From Oscillospiraceae bacterium (GTDB lineage Bacteria > Bacillota > Clostridia > Oscillospirales > Ruminococcaceae): DNA of 64,000 nt. Of the stretch, positions 33,596 to 41,323 are shown one piece after another. The position numbers were made by a program, and so were the translations under genes. Positions within the stretch are counted from its first letter, which is position 1, and each line of letters begins with the position of its first letter. The stretch lies in the NCBI GenBank assembly GCA_900752435.1, contig CAADVD010000040.1, positions 1 to 64,000 on the forward strand. Reading direction: 5' to 3'. Under the pieces are notes generated by a model. That model had not been told where the DNA came from. It worked only from the letters and a program-made list of their open reading frames with translations, and searched no databases.

Positions 33596-34570
33596 CTATT
33601 TTTTCTTTTTCTTTGTTGTTTTCGCTTTTTTCGGATGTTTTTCCTTGTACATCTGCCATTCATACCACAGAGGCGAAGCGACACAGATGGACGAATACGA
33701 ACCGGCGATCAGACCGATAATCATCGGGAACGCAAAGCTCAGAATGGAAGTCACACCGAACAACACGGCAACCACCACGACAATCAACATCGTCAAAATC
33801 GTTGAAATGGATGTATGAATGGAACGTGACAGTGTTTGGTTGACGCTCAAATTGACGATTTCCTTCAAATCTTTGGTTTTGGCGTACAACCGTTTGTTTT
33901 CACGGATACGGTCATAAATAATGACGGTATCGTTCGCCGAGTAACCGAGAATCGTCAGAATGACGGCAATAAAGCTGTCGTTGATGCCAATTCGGAAAAT
34001 CACAAAGACACCAAACACCACAAGCATATCGTGAATCAACGCAATCACTGCGGTGACGCCGGCGCTCCAACCGGAAATCAAACGGAATCGGATGGCAATG
34101 TATATGGTCATGATCAAGATGCCAAAAATAACTGCAACCAGACATTTTGCCAAGAAACTGGAGCCCATATTGGCATCTACAGTGGTGATGGAAGAATAAG
34201 CGATGTCATAATCCGCATGTTCTTCATTCAGCTTATCAGTCAGGCTTTGGGTCATGGAATCCTCAATGTTGATGGAATCCGTCAAAACCAAATCAAATGA
34301 AGTGGTATCGCTGAGCAGACTAAACTTCTTATCCACGGAAACGTTCATGCCAAGAACATCTTCGGCTGTTTTTTCAACAGCATCCAAATCCAGTTCTTTC
34401 CCGTCCGCTTCTGAATAGGTGTAACTGATGATCGTACCGCCCTTAAAGCGAATATCCAAGTCCACACCCAACACAATGGTTGCCAGTACAATGACAGCCA
34501 TCAGAACACCGGAAATGATGAAGTATATTTTTCTGTGTCCAATGAAATCGATGTTCGGTACTTTCTTCAT
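33596..34570 (-). CDS. secF: Protein translocase subunit SecF
   Basis: 324 residues, six membrane helices. With SecD it helps late steps of Sec export, using the ion gradient. Seen: the start NIDFIGHRKIYF, the conserved DIRFKGGTIISYTY (FxGG motif) after TM1, a periplasmic-type domain to about residue 135, and the paired helices with DMLVVFGVFVIF, TILGYSANDTVIIYDRIREN near 210-230 and TLSRSIHTSISTILTMLIV. The basic tail (KKAKTTKKKKK) is on the cytoplasmic side. It overlaps the secD stop codon by one base (TAATG), so the pair is translationally coupled. SecD and SecF are separate, not fused as in Bacillus. Confidence 0.95.
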   Translation of the reverse strand: MKKVPNIDFIGHRKIYFIISGVLMAVIVLATIVLGVDLDIRFKGGTIISYTYSEADGKELDLDAVEKTAEDVLGMNVSVDKKFSLLSDTTSFDLVLTDSINIEDSMTQSLTDKLNEEHADYDIAYSSITTVDANMGSSFLAKCLVAVIFGILIMTIYIAIRFRLISGWSAGVTAVIALIHDMLVVFGVFVIFRIGINDSFIAVILTILGYSANDTVIIYDRIRENKRLYAKTKDLKEIVNLSVNQTLSRSIHTSISTILTMLIVVVVAVLFGVTSILSFAFPMIIGLIAGSYSSICVASPLWYEWQMYKEKHPKKAKTTKKKKK

Positions 34571-35997
34571 TACTGTTCACCTCCATAAAATTTTGGCTTA
34601 CGGAAGCATTTAAATCTGGAAATGGATTTGACCATGTATTTAGATGCTAAAATTCCGAAGATGAAGTTGCAGATGATACCGACCATCAGCGTATAGCCAA
34701 AGGACGCAATGGAACCTTCGGTGGACGCTGGGAAGTTGAAAATCGCAAACAGCGGTTTCAATACGATGGCAAATACACTGTCCGGTGTACCAAACGTACC
34801 CATCAAGATGATGGCAACAATCAAAGTCGTGATGTTTCCGTCCAAGATGGCGGAAAATGCTCGTTTGTAGCCGATTTCAATGGAGCCATCGATGGATTTT
34901 CCGGAGTTGATTTCTTCTTTAATGCGCTCTGCCGTGATGATGTTGGCATCCACGCCCATACCCAAACTCAAAATGATACCGGCAATACCCGGAATGGTCA
35001 GCGTCGAGGAGGCAATGCCCGGTACAAATCCGGTTAAAGCCGCCAAAGTCAAGCCCACTTGTCCGGCCAATGCGATGCAGGCCACAAAGCCCGGCAAACG
35101 GTACAACACAATCATATAAATGCAGATCACAGCAAACGCAATAATACCAGAAAGCACCATGGCGTCTCTTGCACCCAGACCCAGAGTCGGGTCGATGGTG
35201 CTGTAATTCTGCGTTTCCAATTTGAACGGCAAGGCGCCGCCGTTAATCTTGTTGGCCAATTCCTGCGCAGAATCTGCGGTAAAGTTTCCTTCAATGATGG
35301 CTTCACCATTGGTAATCGCGCTGTTTACAGTAGGAGCGGAAATCATGGTGTCATCCATCCAAATGGAAATTGCGGTTCCAGTTCCCACCAATCGAGAGGT
35401 TGCTTCTGAAAAAGCTTCCTTCCCAGAATCTTTTAATTTCAAAGACACGACCCACTCGTATGTATCTGAGGTTTCGGATACGCGCGTATAAACCGCCTTT
35501 GCACTCTCTACGTCCGAACCGGTCAAAATAACGGTATCCGCTGTTGTACCTGTCGGCAAACCAGCAGAATCCACTTCGGTTCCCTCACGGAATGACAGCT
35601 CCGCAGTATCGCCCAATTCCTTAATGGCATCGTCTGCATTAAAGTCCGTTTCATCGGATTTCCATGGAAAACGAACAATAATGTGGTCGGTATTGGTGTC
35701 GGTGTATACTTCGTAGTCGGTGATGTTCAAAGTCACAAGACGCTGTCTCATAACTTCCGCTGCTGCGGCCAACTCGTCGTCGGTAGCATCCGTTCCCTCC
35801 GGCGGCGTAAACGTCACATCAACGCCTCCACGGATATCAATCCCCCAGCGAATTTGATTGACGCCTTTGATGATGGTGGTTTCAATGTCGGCATAATGGG
35901 TGCTGATGCCAACGATGGAAACCGTAGTAAACAATAAAATCACTATTGCCACGATAAAAAAGACTGGTTTGGCAACTCGTTTCATCGATTCATTCAT
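34570..35997 (-). CDS. secD: Protein translocase subunit SecD
   Basis: 475 residues. Partner of SecF. TM1 (about 11-31) is followed by the GIDIRGGVDVTFTPPEG motif, the large extracytoplasmic domain (to about 285), then helices with GARDAMVLSGIIAFAVICIYMIVLYR, TLTIPGIAGIILSLGMGVDANIITAERIKEE (the D and family-typical glycines present) and FSAILDGNITTLIVAIILM. The start is uncertain: the first ATG touches its AAAGGA site, and the ATG four codons later may be the real one. It lies 36 bases after purB with a weak hairpin between, so partial co-transcription with purB is possible. Confidence 0.94.
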   Translation of the reverse strand: MNESMKRVAKPVFFIVAIVILLFTTVSIVGISTHYADIETTIIKGVNQIRWGIDIRGGVDVTFTPPEGTDATDDELAAAAEVMRQRLVTLNITDYEVYTDTNTDHIIVRFPWKSDETDFNADDAIKELGDTAELSFREGTEVDSAGLPTGTTADTVILTGSDVESAKAVYTRVSETSDTYEWVVSLKLKDSGKEAFSEATSRLVGTGTAISIWMDDTMISAPTVNSAITNGEAIIEGNFTADSAQELANKINGGALPFKLETQNYSTIDPTLGLGARDAMVLSGIIAFAVICIYMIVLYRLPGFVACIALAGQVGLTLAALTGFVPGIASSTLTIPGIAGIILSLGMGVDANIITAERIKEEINSGKSIDGSIEIGYKRAFSAILDGNITTLIVAIILMGTFGTPDSVFAIVLKPLFAIFNFPASTEGSIASFGYTLMVGIICNFIFGILASKYMVKSISRFKCFRKPKFYGGEQ

Positions 35998-36011
35998 TCC
36001 TTTCGTAATTT

Positions 36012-36036
36012 TATTTAGGGAGTCACAAATTCCCTA
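36012..36036 (-). terminator. Weak hairpin between purB and secD
   Basis: TTTAGGGA pairs with TCCCTAAA around a 9-base loop. It begins inside the purB stop codon and is followed only by TAAAATT, so it may be a partial terminator. Confidence 0.45.
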
Positions 36037-37464
36037 AACGCTCAGTTCCGCTTTTTCATTCAATATATCCTGATTTGCTTCACGCAAAGGAGTGATGTAT
36101 TCTTCGATAAATTCTGTTACCTGTTCAACGCTCCGTCCGACAAAGTTGATCGGTTTGAGCACGGAAGTGATCTCTTCCTTGGTCAGATTAAACGACGGGT
36201 CGGCGCAAACACGATCAATCAAGTCGTTTTCTTTGCCCTCTTCCTTGACCACCTTGGCAGCGGCAATGGAATGCTGACGCAGTTTTTCATGCAGCTCCTG
36301 ACGGTCGCCGCCTTTTTTCACCGCAGTCATCATGATGTTTTCCGTCGCCATAAACGGCAGTTCTTTCAGAACGCGCTGTTCAATGACCTTTGGATACACT
36401 ACTAAGCCATCGCAGACGTTGAGCATGATATTCAAGATAGAATCAATGGCCAAAAAGCCCTCCGCAACAGAAAGACGTTTGTTGGCGCTGTCGTCCAGGG
36501 TGCGCTCAAACCACTGCGTCGCACTGGTGAAATAGGTGTTGAGCGTATCGGTCATGACAAAACGGGACAGCGCGGTGATGCGTTCACTGCGCATCGGATT
36601 TCTCTTGTACGGCATAGCGGAAGAGCCAATCTGATTCTTTTCAAATGGTTCTTCCATCTCCTTGAAGTTTTGGAGAATGCGCATGTCGTTGGAGAATTTG
36701 CTGGTGCTCTGCGCGATGCCTGCCAACGTGGAAAGCACCTGCGCATCGATTTTTCTGGAATAAGTCTGTCCGGAAACAGGAACAACGCCGTCAAAGCCCA
36801 TTTCTTCACAGATGGACTTATCCACCGCTTTGATTTTCGCGGTATCGCCGTCAAACAATTCCATGAAGCTTGCCTGCGTACCGGTTGTTCCCTTAGAACC
36901 GAGAAGCTTCAGGTTTTTGATGCGGTAATCCACCTCTTCCAAATCCATCAGCAATTCATTGGCCCACAGCGTGGCGCGTTTGCCAACGGTGGTGAGCTGA
37001 GCCGGTTGTAAGTGCGTATATGCCAATGCAGGCTGTGCTTTGTGCTCCTCGGCAAATTTAGCCAGCAGGTCGATCACATTAATCAGCTTGCGGCGCACAA
37101 CTTTGAGCGCATCGCGCATGATGATGATGTCCGTGTTGTCGCCGACATAACAGGATGTAGCACCCAAATGGATGATCCCCTTAGCTTTTGGACACTGCAC
37201 ACCGTAGGCATACACATGGGACATAACATCGTGACGAACCAATTTTTCTCTGGCTTCCGCCACCTCGTAATTGACGTCGTTCACATGCGCCTCAAGCTCA
37301 TCGATTTGCTCCTGCGTGATGGGCAGACCATTCTTCATTTCCGCACGCGCCAGCGCAACCCACAGTCTTCTCCAAGTGGTAAACTTCTTTTCCGCTGAAA
37401 AAAGCTGCTGCATTTCGTCGCTTGCATAGCGCGTACTGAATGGACTTTCGTATTTGTTATACAT
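36034..37464 (-). CDS. purB: Adenylosuccinate lyase
   Basis: 476 residues from the chosen ATG. It splits SAICAR and adenylosuccinate, releasing fumarate, in purine synthesis. Superfamily marks: TSCYVGDNTDI near residue 105, the histidine in ALAYTHLQPAQ near 157, and the signature loop GSSAMPYKRNPMRSE near 295 with the catalytic serine. The C-terminal domain is ADSL-like. I chose the ATG at 37464 since GGAGG lies 9 bases upstream; an extra in-frame TTG sits between. The promoter at 37581-37609 is strong. It is followed closely by secD. The fumarate it releases could be used by the fumarase pathway. Confidence 0.95.
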   Translation of the reverse strand: MYNKYESPFSTRYASDEMQQLFSAEKKFTTWRRLWVALARAEMKNGLPITQEQIDELEAHVNDVNYEVAEAREKLVRHDVMSHVYAYGVQCPKAKGIIHLGATSCYVGDNTDIIIMRDALKVVRRKLINVIDLLAKFAEEHKAQPALAYTHLQPAQLTTVGKRATLWANELLMDLEEVDYRIKNLKLLGSKGTTGTQASFMELFDGDTAKIKAVDKSICEEMGFDGVVPVSGQTYSRKIDAQVLSTLAGIAQSTSKFSNDMRILQNFKEMEEPFEKNQIGSSAMPYKRNPMRSERITALSRFVMTDTLNTYFTSATQWFERTLDDSANKRLSVAEGFLAIDSILNIMLNVCDGLVVYPKVIEQRVLKELPFMATENIMMTAVKKGGDRQELHEKLRQHSIAAAKVVKEEGKENDLIDRVCADPSFNLTKEEITSVLKPINFVGRSVEQVTEFIEEYITPLREANQDILNEKAELSV

Positions 37465-37580
37465 GTATTCCAACCTCCGTTTAAAATTCTAAGTGCTATC
37501 CGCGTAAACGTTTCCAACGGTCTTTATGCGGATGTCTGAATAACAGAACTAAGCGTAACCCATGCAATTATAACGTACCA

Positions 37581-37609
37581 ATTATAGCACAAGTTTGGAC
37601 GAGATACAA
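37581..37609 (-). promoter_or_regulatory. Promoter of purB
   Basis: TTGTAT (37604-37609), 17 bases, TATAAT (37581-37586) with an upstream TGC. The leader is about 110 bases long. Confidence 0.75.
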
Positions 37610-37681
37610 ATAAATTTCAAAATTTATTCCTGATTTTTTTGTGAACTTCATCATTTTTCCACATAATCATAAAATAATGAC

Positions 37682-37713
37682 AAAAAAGCAGCAGAATTTC
37701 TCCTGCTGCTTTG
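37682..37713 (-). terminator. Terminator after the diacylglycerol kinase gene
   Basis: AAAGCAGCAG pairs with CTGCTGCTTT and T6 follows on the minus strand. Confidence 0.85.
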
Positions 37714-37733
37714 CACAATTTCATCAATTATTT

Positions 37734-38645
37734 CTACTTTTCTTTCGGTGTTGTGATAATCTGCACCGCTTGCTTGTGATTTTCGATCCAAACCTCCACT
37801 TCAGAGCCGCCAAATTCCCCATCCAGCGTCCATTCCACGGCTTCCTCGCTGGTTACATGCAGCTTTGCTGTACGGAAGGAATACATATATTCCGGATTGC
37901 TTTCCCGTTTGATGACTGCATTGATGATGGCTTGCAGTTCAATGACATTTTTCGGCATTTTAATCAGCGTCACTTCAAACAATCCATCATCCAGTTTGAC
38001 ATGTTTCCCGCAAATCCCCTTAAAACCGCCCACAGAAACGGAATTGGTCACCATGCCATAAAGAAATTCATCTTCAATTACCTGCTCATCGGTTTCAAAG
38101 CGCATGTTATAGGGCTTAACGCTGGAAAGCCGTTTCATCCCCTCCAGAATATAAGCCGGCCGGCCAAGCATGTTTTTGGTCTGCTGAGGTGTTTGGTAAG
38201 CCACATCCGTAAACAAGCCGAATGCAGCGATATAAGTAAAGTATTCTTGATTAAAACTGCCGATATCGCAGGAAAAAGGCGTACCGATCGTGATGTTTTC
38301 CGCAGCTTTCAAAACATTCTTGGAAAGCTTCAAGCTGGACGCAAAATCGTTCACCGTACCGGTTGGAATATAACCCAGTACCGAACGGGCGTCCGCTTCA
38401 CATTCCATGACGCCGTCTACCACTTCGTTGATGGTTCCATCTCCGCCGCTGCACACAATCAAATCATAATGCCCGGAATTCTCTTTTGCCATCCGGCGTG
38501 CATCCAGCGCTTCTTGAGTCGGGTGCACCGTGACCACATAACCTGCCTTTACAAACAAATCAATGATGTTGCTCAGTTGATTTTTTAGCTGTGCTTTACC
38601 AGAATGCGGATTGTAAATAAACAACATTGTTTTTTTGTCCTGCAT
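37734..38645 (-). CDS. Diacylglycerol kinase / YegS-BmrU family lipid kinase
   Basis: 303 residues. A soluble-type lipid kinase that phosphorylates diacylglycerol to phosphatidic acid, recycling the diacylglycerol left by lipoteichoic acid synthesis. Seen: FIYNPHSGKAQLKN at the start, the ATP site CSGGDGTINEVVDGV near 65, and GYIPTGTVNDFASSL near 92; the C-terminal region ends WTLDGEFGGSEVEVWI as in this family. Its role would match the LTA-synthase-like protein at 52938-54911. The ribosome binding site GGGGGAA is upstream. Single gene. Confidence 0.9.
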   Translation of the reverse strand: MQDKKTMLFIYNPHSGKAQLKNQLSNIIDLFVKAGYVVTVHPTQEALDARRMAKENSGHYDLIVCSGGDGTINEVVDGVMECEADARSVLGYIPTGTVNDFASSLKLSKNVLKAAENITIGTPFSCDIGSFNQEYFTYIAAFGLFTDVAYQTPQQTKNMLGRPAYILEGMKRLSSVKPYNMRFETDEQVIEDEFLYGMVTNSVSVGGFKGICGKHVKLDDGLFEVTLIKMPKNVIELQAIINAVIKRESNPEYMYSFRTAKLHVTSEEAVEWTLDGEFGGSEVEVWIENHKQAVQIITTPKEK

Positions 38646-38783
38646 ACGAAAAAATTCCCCCGTCTGATTCTTGCTGTTCTGTTTACCTGTTCTTTACCAA
38701 AGAATAGCACAACCGATACAATGATTTCAAGAGATAAGTTTTTAATATTTTTTCGAATCCTTTTACAAATTGTTCAAAAACAC

Positions 38784-38812
38784 TTGACAAATCCATTTGA
38801 GTGAGCTATATT
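38784..38812 (+). promoter_or_regulatory. Promoter of the riboswitch-ribU transcript
   Basis: TTGACA (38784-38789), 17 bases, TATATT (38807-38812), about 30 bases before the riboswitch begins. Confidence 0.82.
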
Positions 38813-38844
38813 GTTAATGAGAAATATCCAAATGGATAGTCTGT

Positions 38845-38961
38845 TTCAGGGCGGAGTGAAATTCTCCACTGGCGGTATAGTCCGCGAACTTCAGATATGT
38901 AATCTGAAGCCGATTTGGTGCAATTCCAAAACCAACGGTTAAAGTCCGGATGAAAGAAACA
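38845..38961 (+). ncRNA. FMN riboswitch (RFN element)
   Basis: The conserved RFN blocks are all present and in order: TTCAGGGCGGAGTGAAATT, CTCCACTGGCGGTATAGTC, CGCGAACTTC, a variable stem (CTTCAGAT/ATCTGAAG), CCGATTTGGTGCAATTCC, AAAACCAACGGTTAAAGTCC and GGATGAAAG. FMN binding would favour the terminator at 38994-39027 and switch off ribU. Confidence 0.96.
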
Positions 38962-38993
38962 ACACTTGCGGAAAAATTTTGCATCAAAGCGTT

Positions 38994-39027
38994 GCGTCCT
39001 TGAACATGGGTTTGAGGGCGCTTTTTT
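38994..39027 (+). terminator. Riboswitch-controlled terminator
   Basis: A 12-bp stem (GCGTCCTTGAAC with GTTTGAGGGCGC) around loop ATGG is followed by T6. It lies 33 bases after the FMN aptamer and 65 bases before the ribU start. Confidence 0.85.
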
Positions 39028-39092
39028 GTTGCATCCCCGCGATGCCAAGCCAATACGGAACAGACCTCAAAAAATAGTTGGAGGTTTTATTC

Positions 39093-39785
39093 ATGAACAC
39101 TGCACCTGCTTCATCCATTCAGCGCACAGAGCACACGCGCAAAATTGTACTGATGGCCGTTTTATGCGCCATTGCGTATCTCTGTGTTTTCATTTTCCGG
39201 ATTTCTATTATTCCGGCCGCACCGTTTTTATCGTATGAACCTAAAGATGTCATTCTTGTTATCGGCGCATTTCTGTTTGGCCCGCTGGAAGGCATTGTCA
39301 TGTCCGTTTGCGTTTCCCTTGTCGAAATGGTCACAATCAGTTCGACCGGCCCCATCGGCATGATTATGAACATCATTTCCTCCTGTGCGTTCTGTGGTGT
39401 TGCTGGGCTGATTTACAAGAAAAAACGCACCATGTCCGGCGCTGTCATCGGTTTAGCTTGCGGTACGCTCATGATGACCGTCCTAATGGTGTTATGGAAT
39501 TATCTGATTACCCCCCTGTATATGGGTACTCCGCGCGATGTCGTCGCCGACATGCTACTTCCGGTTTTTCTGCCGTTTAATTTATTAAAAGGGATACTCA
39601 ATGCCGCCGTCACATTGCTTTTGTATAAGCCAATTTCCAACATTTTAAAACGAACCGGTTTTATCGTAAGTAAGAATCAGGAAACGGCAAATAAATCAAA
39701 ACAAAATCTGTTGGTTGGTATCGCAGCAGGATTTGTGCTGATTTCCTGCATACTTCTGATTTTGATTTTAAACGATGTATTCTAA
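39093..39785 (+). CDS. ribU: Riboflavin transporter RibU (ECF substrate-binding subunit)
   Basis: 230 residues with six membrane helices, the S component that captures riboflavin and docks on a shared ECF energy module (EcfA, EcfA', EcfT), whose genes are not in this window. Seen: a first helix VLMAVLCAIAYLCVFIF, the ligand loop YEPKDVILVIGAFLFGPLEG, VEMVTISSTGPIGMIMN, and LPVFLPFNLLKGILNAAVTLLLYKPI near 170-190, all RibU-like. An extra C-terminal hydrophobic segment (about 207-228) is less usual. The FMN riboswitch directly upstream confirms the flavin assignment. GGAGG lies 7 bases before the ATG. Confidence 0.95.
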   Translation: MNTAPASSIQRTEHTRKIVLMAVLCAIAYLCVFIFRISIIPAAPFLSYEPKDVILVIGAFLFGPLEGIVMSVCVSLVEMVTISSTGPIGMIMNIISSCAFCGVAGLIYKKKRTMSGAVIGLACGTLMMTVLMVLWNYLITPLYMGTPRDVVADMLLPVFLPFNLLKGILNAAVTLLLYKPISNILKRTGFIVSKNQETANKSKQNLLVGIAAGFVLISCILLILILNDVF

Positions 39786-39795
39786 ATTCTAGCAA

Positions 39796-39834
39796 AAAAG
39801 CGCTGAACTGTTGCTGTGCAGTTCGGCGCTTTTT
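39796..39834. terminator. Bidirectional terminator after ribU
   Basis: AAAAAGCGCTGAACTG pairs with CAGTTCGGCGCTTTTT (one G-T pair) around an 8-base loop. It separates ribU from the small convergent gene at 39857. Confidence 0.9.
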
Positions 39835-39856
39835 ATGATGAGTATATCCTTCAAAA

Positions 39857-40009
39857 TTAAGCGTCGGCATTCTCTCCGCCCGGTCCATCCCGACGTTCGC
39901 GCTGATCCGGATAATACTTCAAATTTGCGTTTGTCCACTGGTTGTCCGTCGCGGTTTTCTCTTGTTCCAGTTTGTTGTTGGATTTATTCTCGGGTGTTTT
40001 CTTTTCCAT
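39857..40009 (-). CDS. Small hydrophilic hypothetical protein, 50 residues
   Basis: A short open frame with a clear ribosome binding site (AAGGAG, 8 bases before the ATG) and a shared terminator directly downstream, both typical of a true gene. The protein starts MEKKTPENKS and is rich in Lys, Asn, Glu and Asp; its middle holds NQWTNANLKYYPDQRERRDG and it ends GGENADA. It has no membrane segment, no cysteine and low predicted order. No family was recognised. It faces ribU tail to tail and is divergent from the AraR-like gene. Confidence 0.6.
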   Translation of the reverse strand: MEKKTPENKSNNKLEQEKTATDNQWTNANLKYYPDQRERRDGPGGENADA

Positions 40010-40116
40010 TTTATCAACTCCTTGCTAACAGTATGGACCAATAAAAACTGCATTATACGAACATTCTTTTAGAAAATTTAAAAAATTCCAGAATTTGCAC
40101 AAAAAGCAGAAAATCA

Positions 40117-40145
40117 TTGCCAAATTTCTTTAAAAATGCTATTAT
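40117..40145 (+). promoter_or_regulatory. Promoter of the AraR-like regulator gene
   Basis: TTGCCA (40117-40122), 17 bases, TATTAT (40140-40145) with an upstream TGC. Confidence 0.65.
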
Positions 40146-40190
40146 AGTAAACACAAAATTTAGAATATTACAATATCGGATGGAATAAAT

Positions 40191-41270
40191 ATGGACAACA
40201 AACCCAAACATCTCATTCTCAGCAATTGGATCAGAGAACAAATTTTAGATGGAACTTTCTCCAATGGAAGTAAACTTTTAAGCGAAAATGAGTTGGCTGA
40301 ACAATTTGGCTTTAGCCGTCAAACCGTGCGCCAAGCCATTGGAACACTGGTCAACGAAGGCTTGCTGGAACGCAAACGCGGAAGCGGTACATTCATTTCC
40401 TTTGAACCAGAAAGTGCGCATTCGCGCACAAACAACATTGCCGTCATCACCACCTATTTGAATGAATACATTTTTCCCGGCGTGATTAAGGGAATCGATA
40501 AAGCGCTTACCGAGCACGGTTATCGCATGAATCTTGGAATCACCTACAACAAAACGCGCAATGAATACAAAGTACTCACTCACATGCTGGAAAGCGGCGT
40601 AGACGGATTTTTAATTGAGCCAAGTAAAAGTGCCTTTCCGACTCCCAATCATTCTTTGTACCGAGAGATGATGCAAAGGCACATACCCGTTGTGTTTCTC
40701 AACGGGTATTATGCGGCGTTTGACTTTCCCTATGTCACTATGGACGATTACATGTCCGGAAAAACGGCAACCCAATACCTTATTAACCACGGGCATAAGC
40801 GCATTTTTGGAATCTTTAAGTCCGACGATATTCAAGGGCATTTTCGTTACAGTGGCTGCATCAATGTAATCAAAGAAAACCATTTGGAATACGATGATCA
40901 AGATGTATTGTGGTATGTAACCGAGGATTTGGATCGCGTTTTCTCTCCAGACAATGACCGTTATTTGTTAGCGCGAATCGGCGATTGTACGGCCATCGTC
41001 TGCTACAACGATGAGATTGCAGTTAAACTGTTGGAGGTATTTCGCCGCAATGGCAAACATGTACCGGAAGATTACTCCATCGTCAGCTTTGATAACTCCA
41101 ATTTAGCTACATTGGGCGATGTAGGACTGACAACGATTGACTATCCGGCCGATTTCATTGGACAGACAGCGGCAGAAAAGCTGGTTTCCATCATCGAAAA
41201 CCAACCGGTACAACCACACACCGCCATCAAGCCCACTTTAATTCCGCGCAATTCTGTACGGATTCTATAA
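40191..41270 (+). CDS. AraR-like repressor: GntR DNA-binding domain with a LacI-type ligand domain
   Basis: 359 residues. The first 70 form a GntR winged helix (LLSENELAEQFGFSRQTVRQAIGTLVNEGLLERKRGSGTFIS lies across residues 28-70). The rest is a periplasmic-binding-protein/LacI effector domain (NIAVITTYLNEYIFPGVIKGID, GVDGFLIEPSKSA, VYNDEIA-like CYNDEIAVKLLEVFR, SIVSFDNSNLA). This combination and many segments recall Bacillus subtilis AraR, the L-arabinose-responsive repressor. No arabinose or other sugar gene is in the window, so its targets are elsewhere and the effector is unproved. No clear Shine-Dalgarno is seen beyond GGATGG. Monocistronic. Confidence 0.87.
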   Translation: MDNKPKHLILSNWIREQILDGTFSNGSKLLSENELAEQFGFSRQTVRQAIGTLVNEGLLERKRGSGTFISFEPESAHSRTNNIAVITTYLNEYIFPGVIKGIDKALTEHGYRMNLGITYNKTRNEYKVLTHMLESGVDGFLIEPSKSAFPTPNHSLYREMMQRHIPVVFLNGYYAAFDFPYVTMDDYMSGKTATQYLINHGHKRIFGIFKSDDIQGHFRYSGCINVIKENHLEYDDQDVLWYVTEDLDRVFSPDNDRYLLARIGDCTAIVCYNDEIAVKLLEVFRRNGKHVPEDYSIVSFDNSNLATLGDVGLTTIDYPADFIGQTAAEKLVSIIENQPVQPHTAIKPTLIPRNSVRIL

Positions 41271-41274
41271 GATA

Positions 41275-41309
41275 AAAACGCATGCTGACGTTTGTCAGCA
41301 TGCGTTTTT
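41275..41309. terminator. Bidirectional terminator between the AraR-like gene and clpC
   Basis: AAAACGCATGCTGAC and its exact complement flank the loop GTTT, with T5 on each exit. It serves the two convergent genes. Confidence 0.92.
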
Positions 41310-41323
41310 ACTCATAAATCCTT

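Noticed and set aside
37500..37530. cre-like sequence in the purB leader (GGAAACGTTTACG on the minus strand)
   Set aside because: One mismatch to the cre consensus at the last position and not palindromic; too weak to call.
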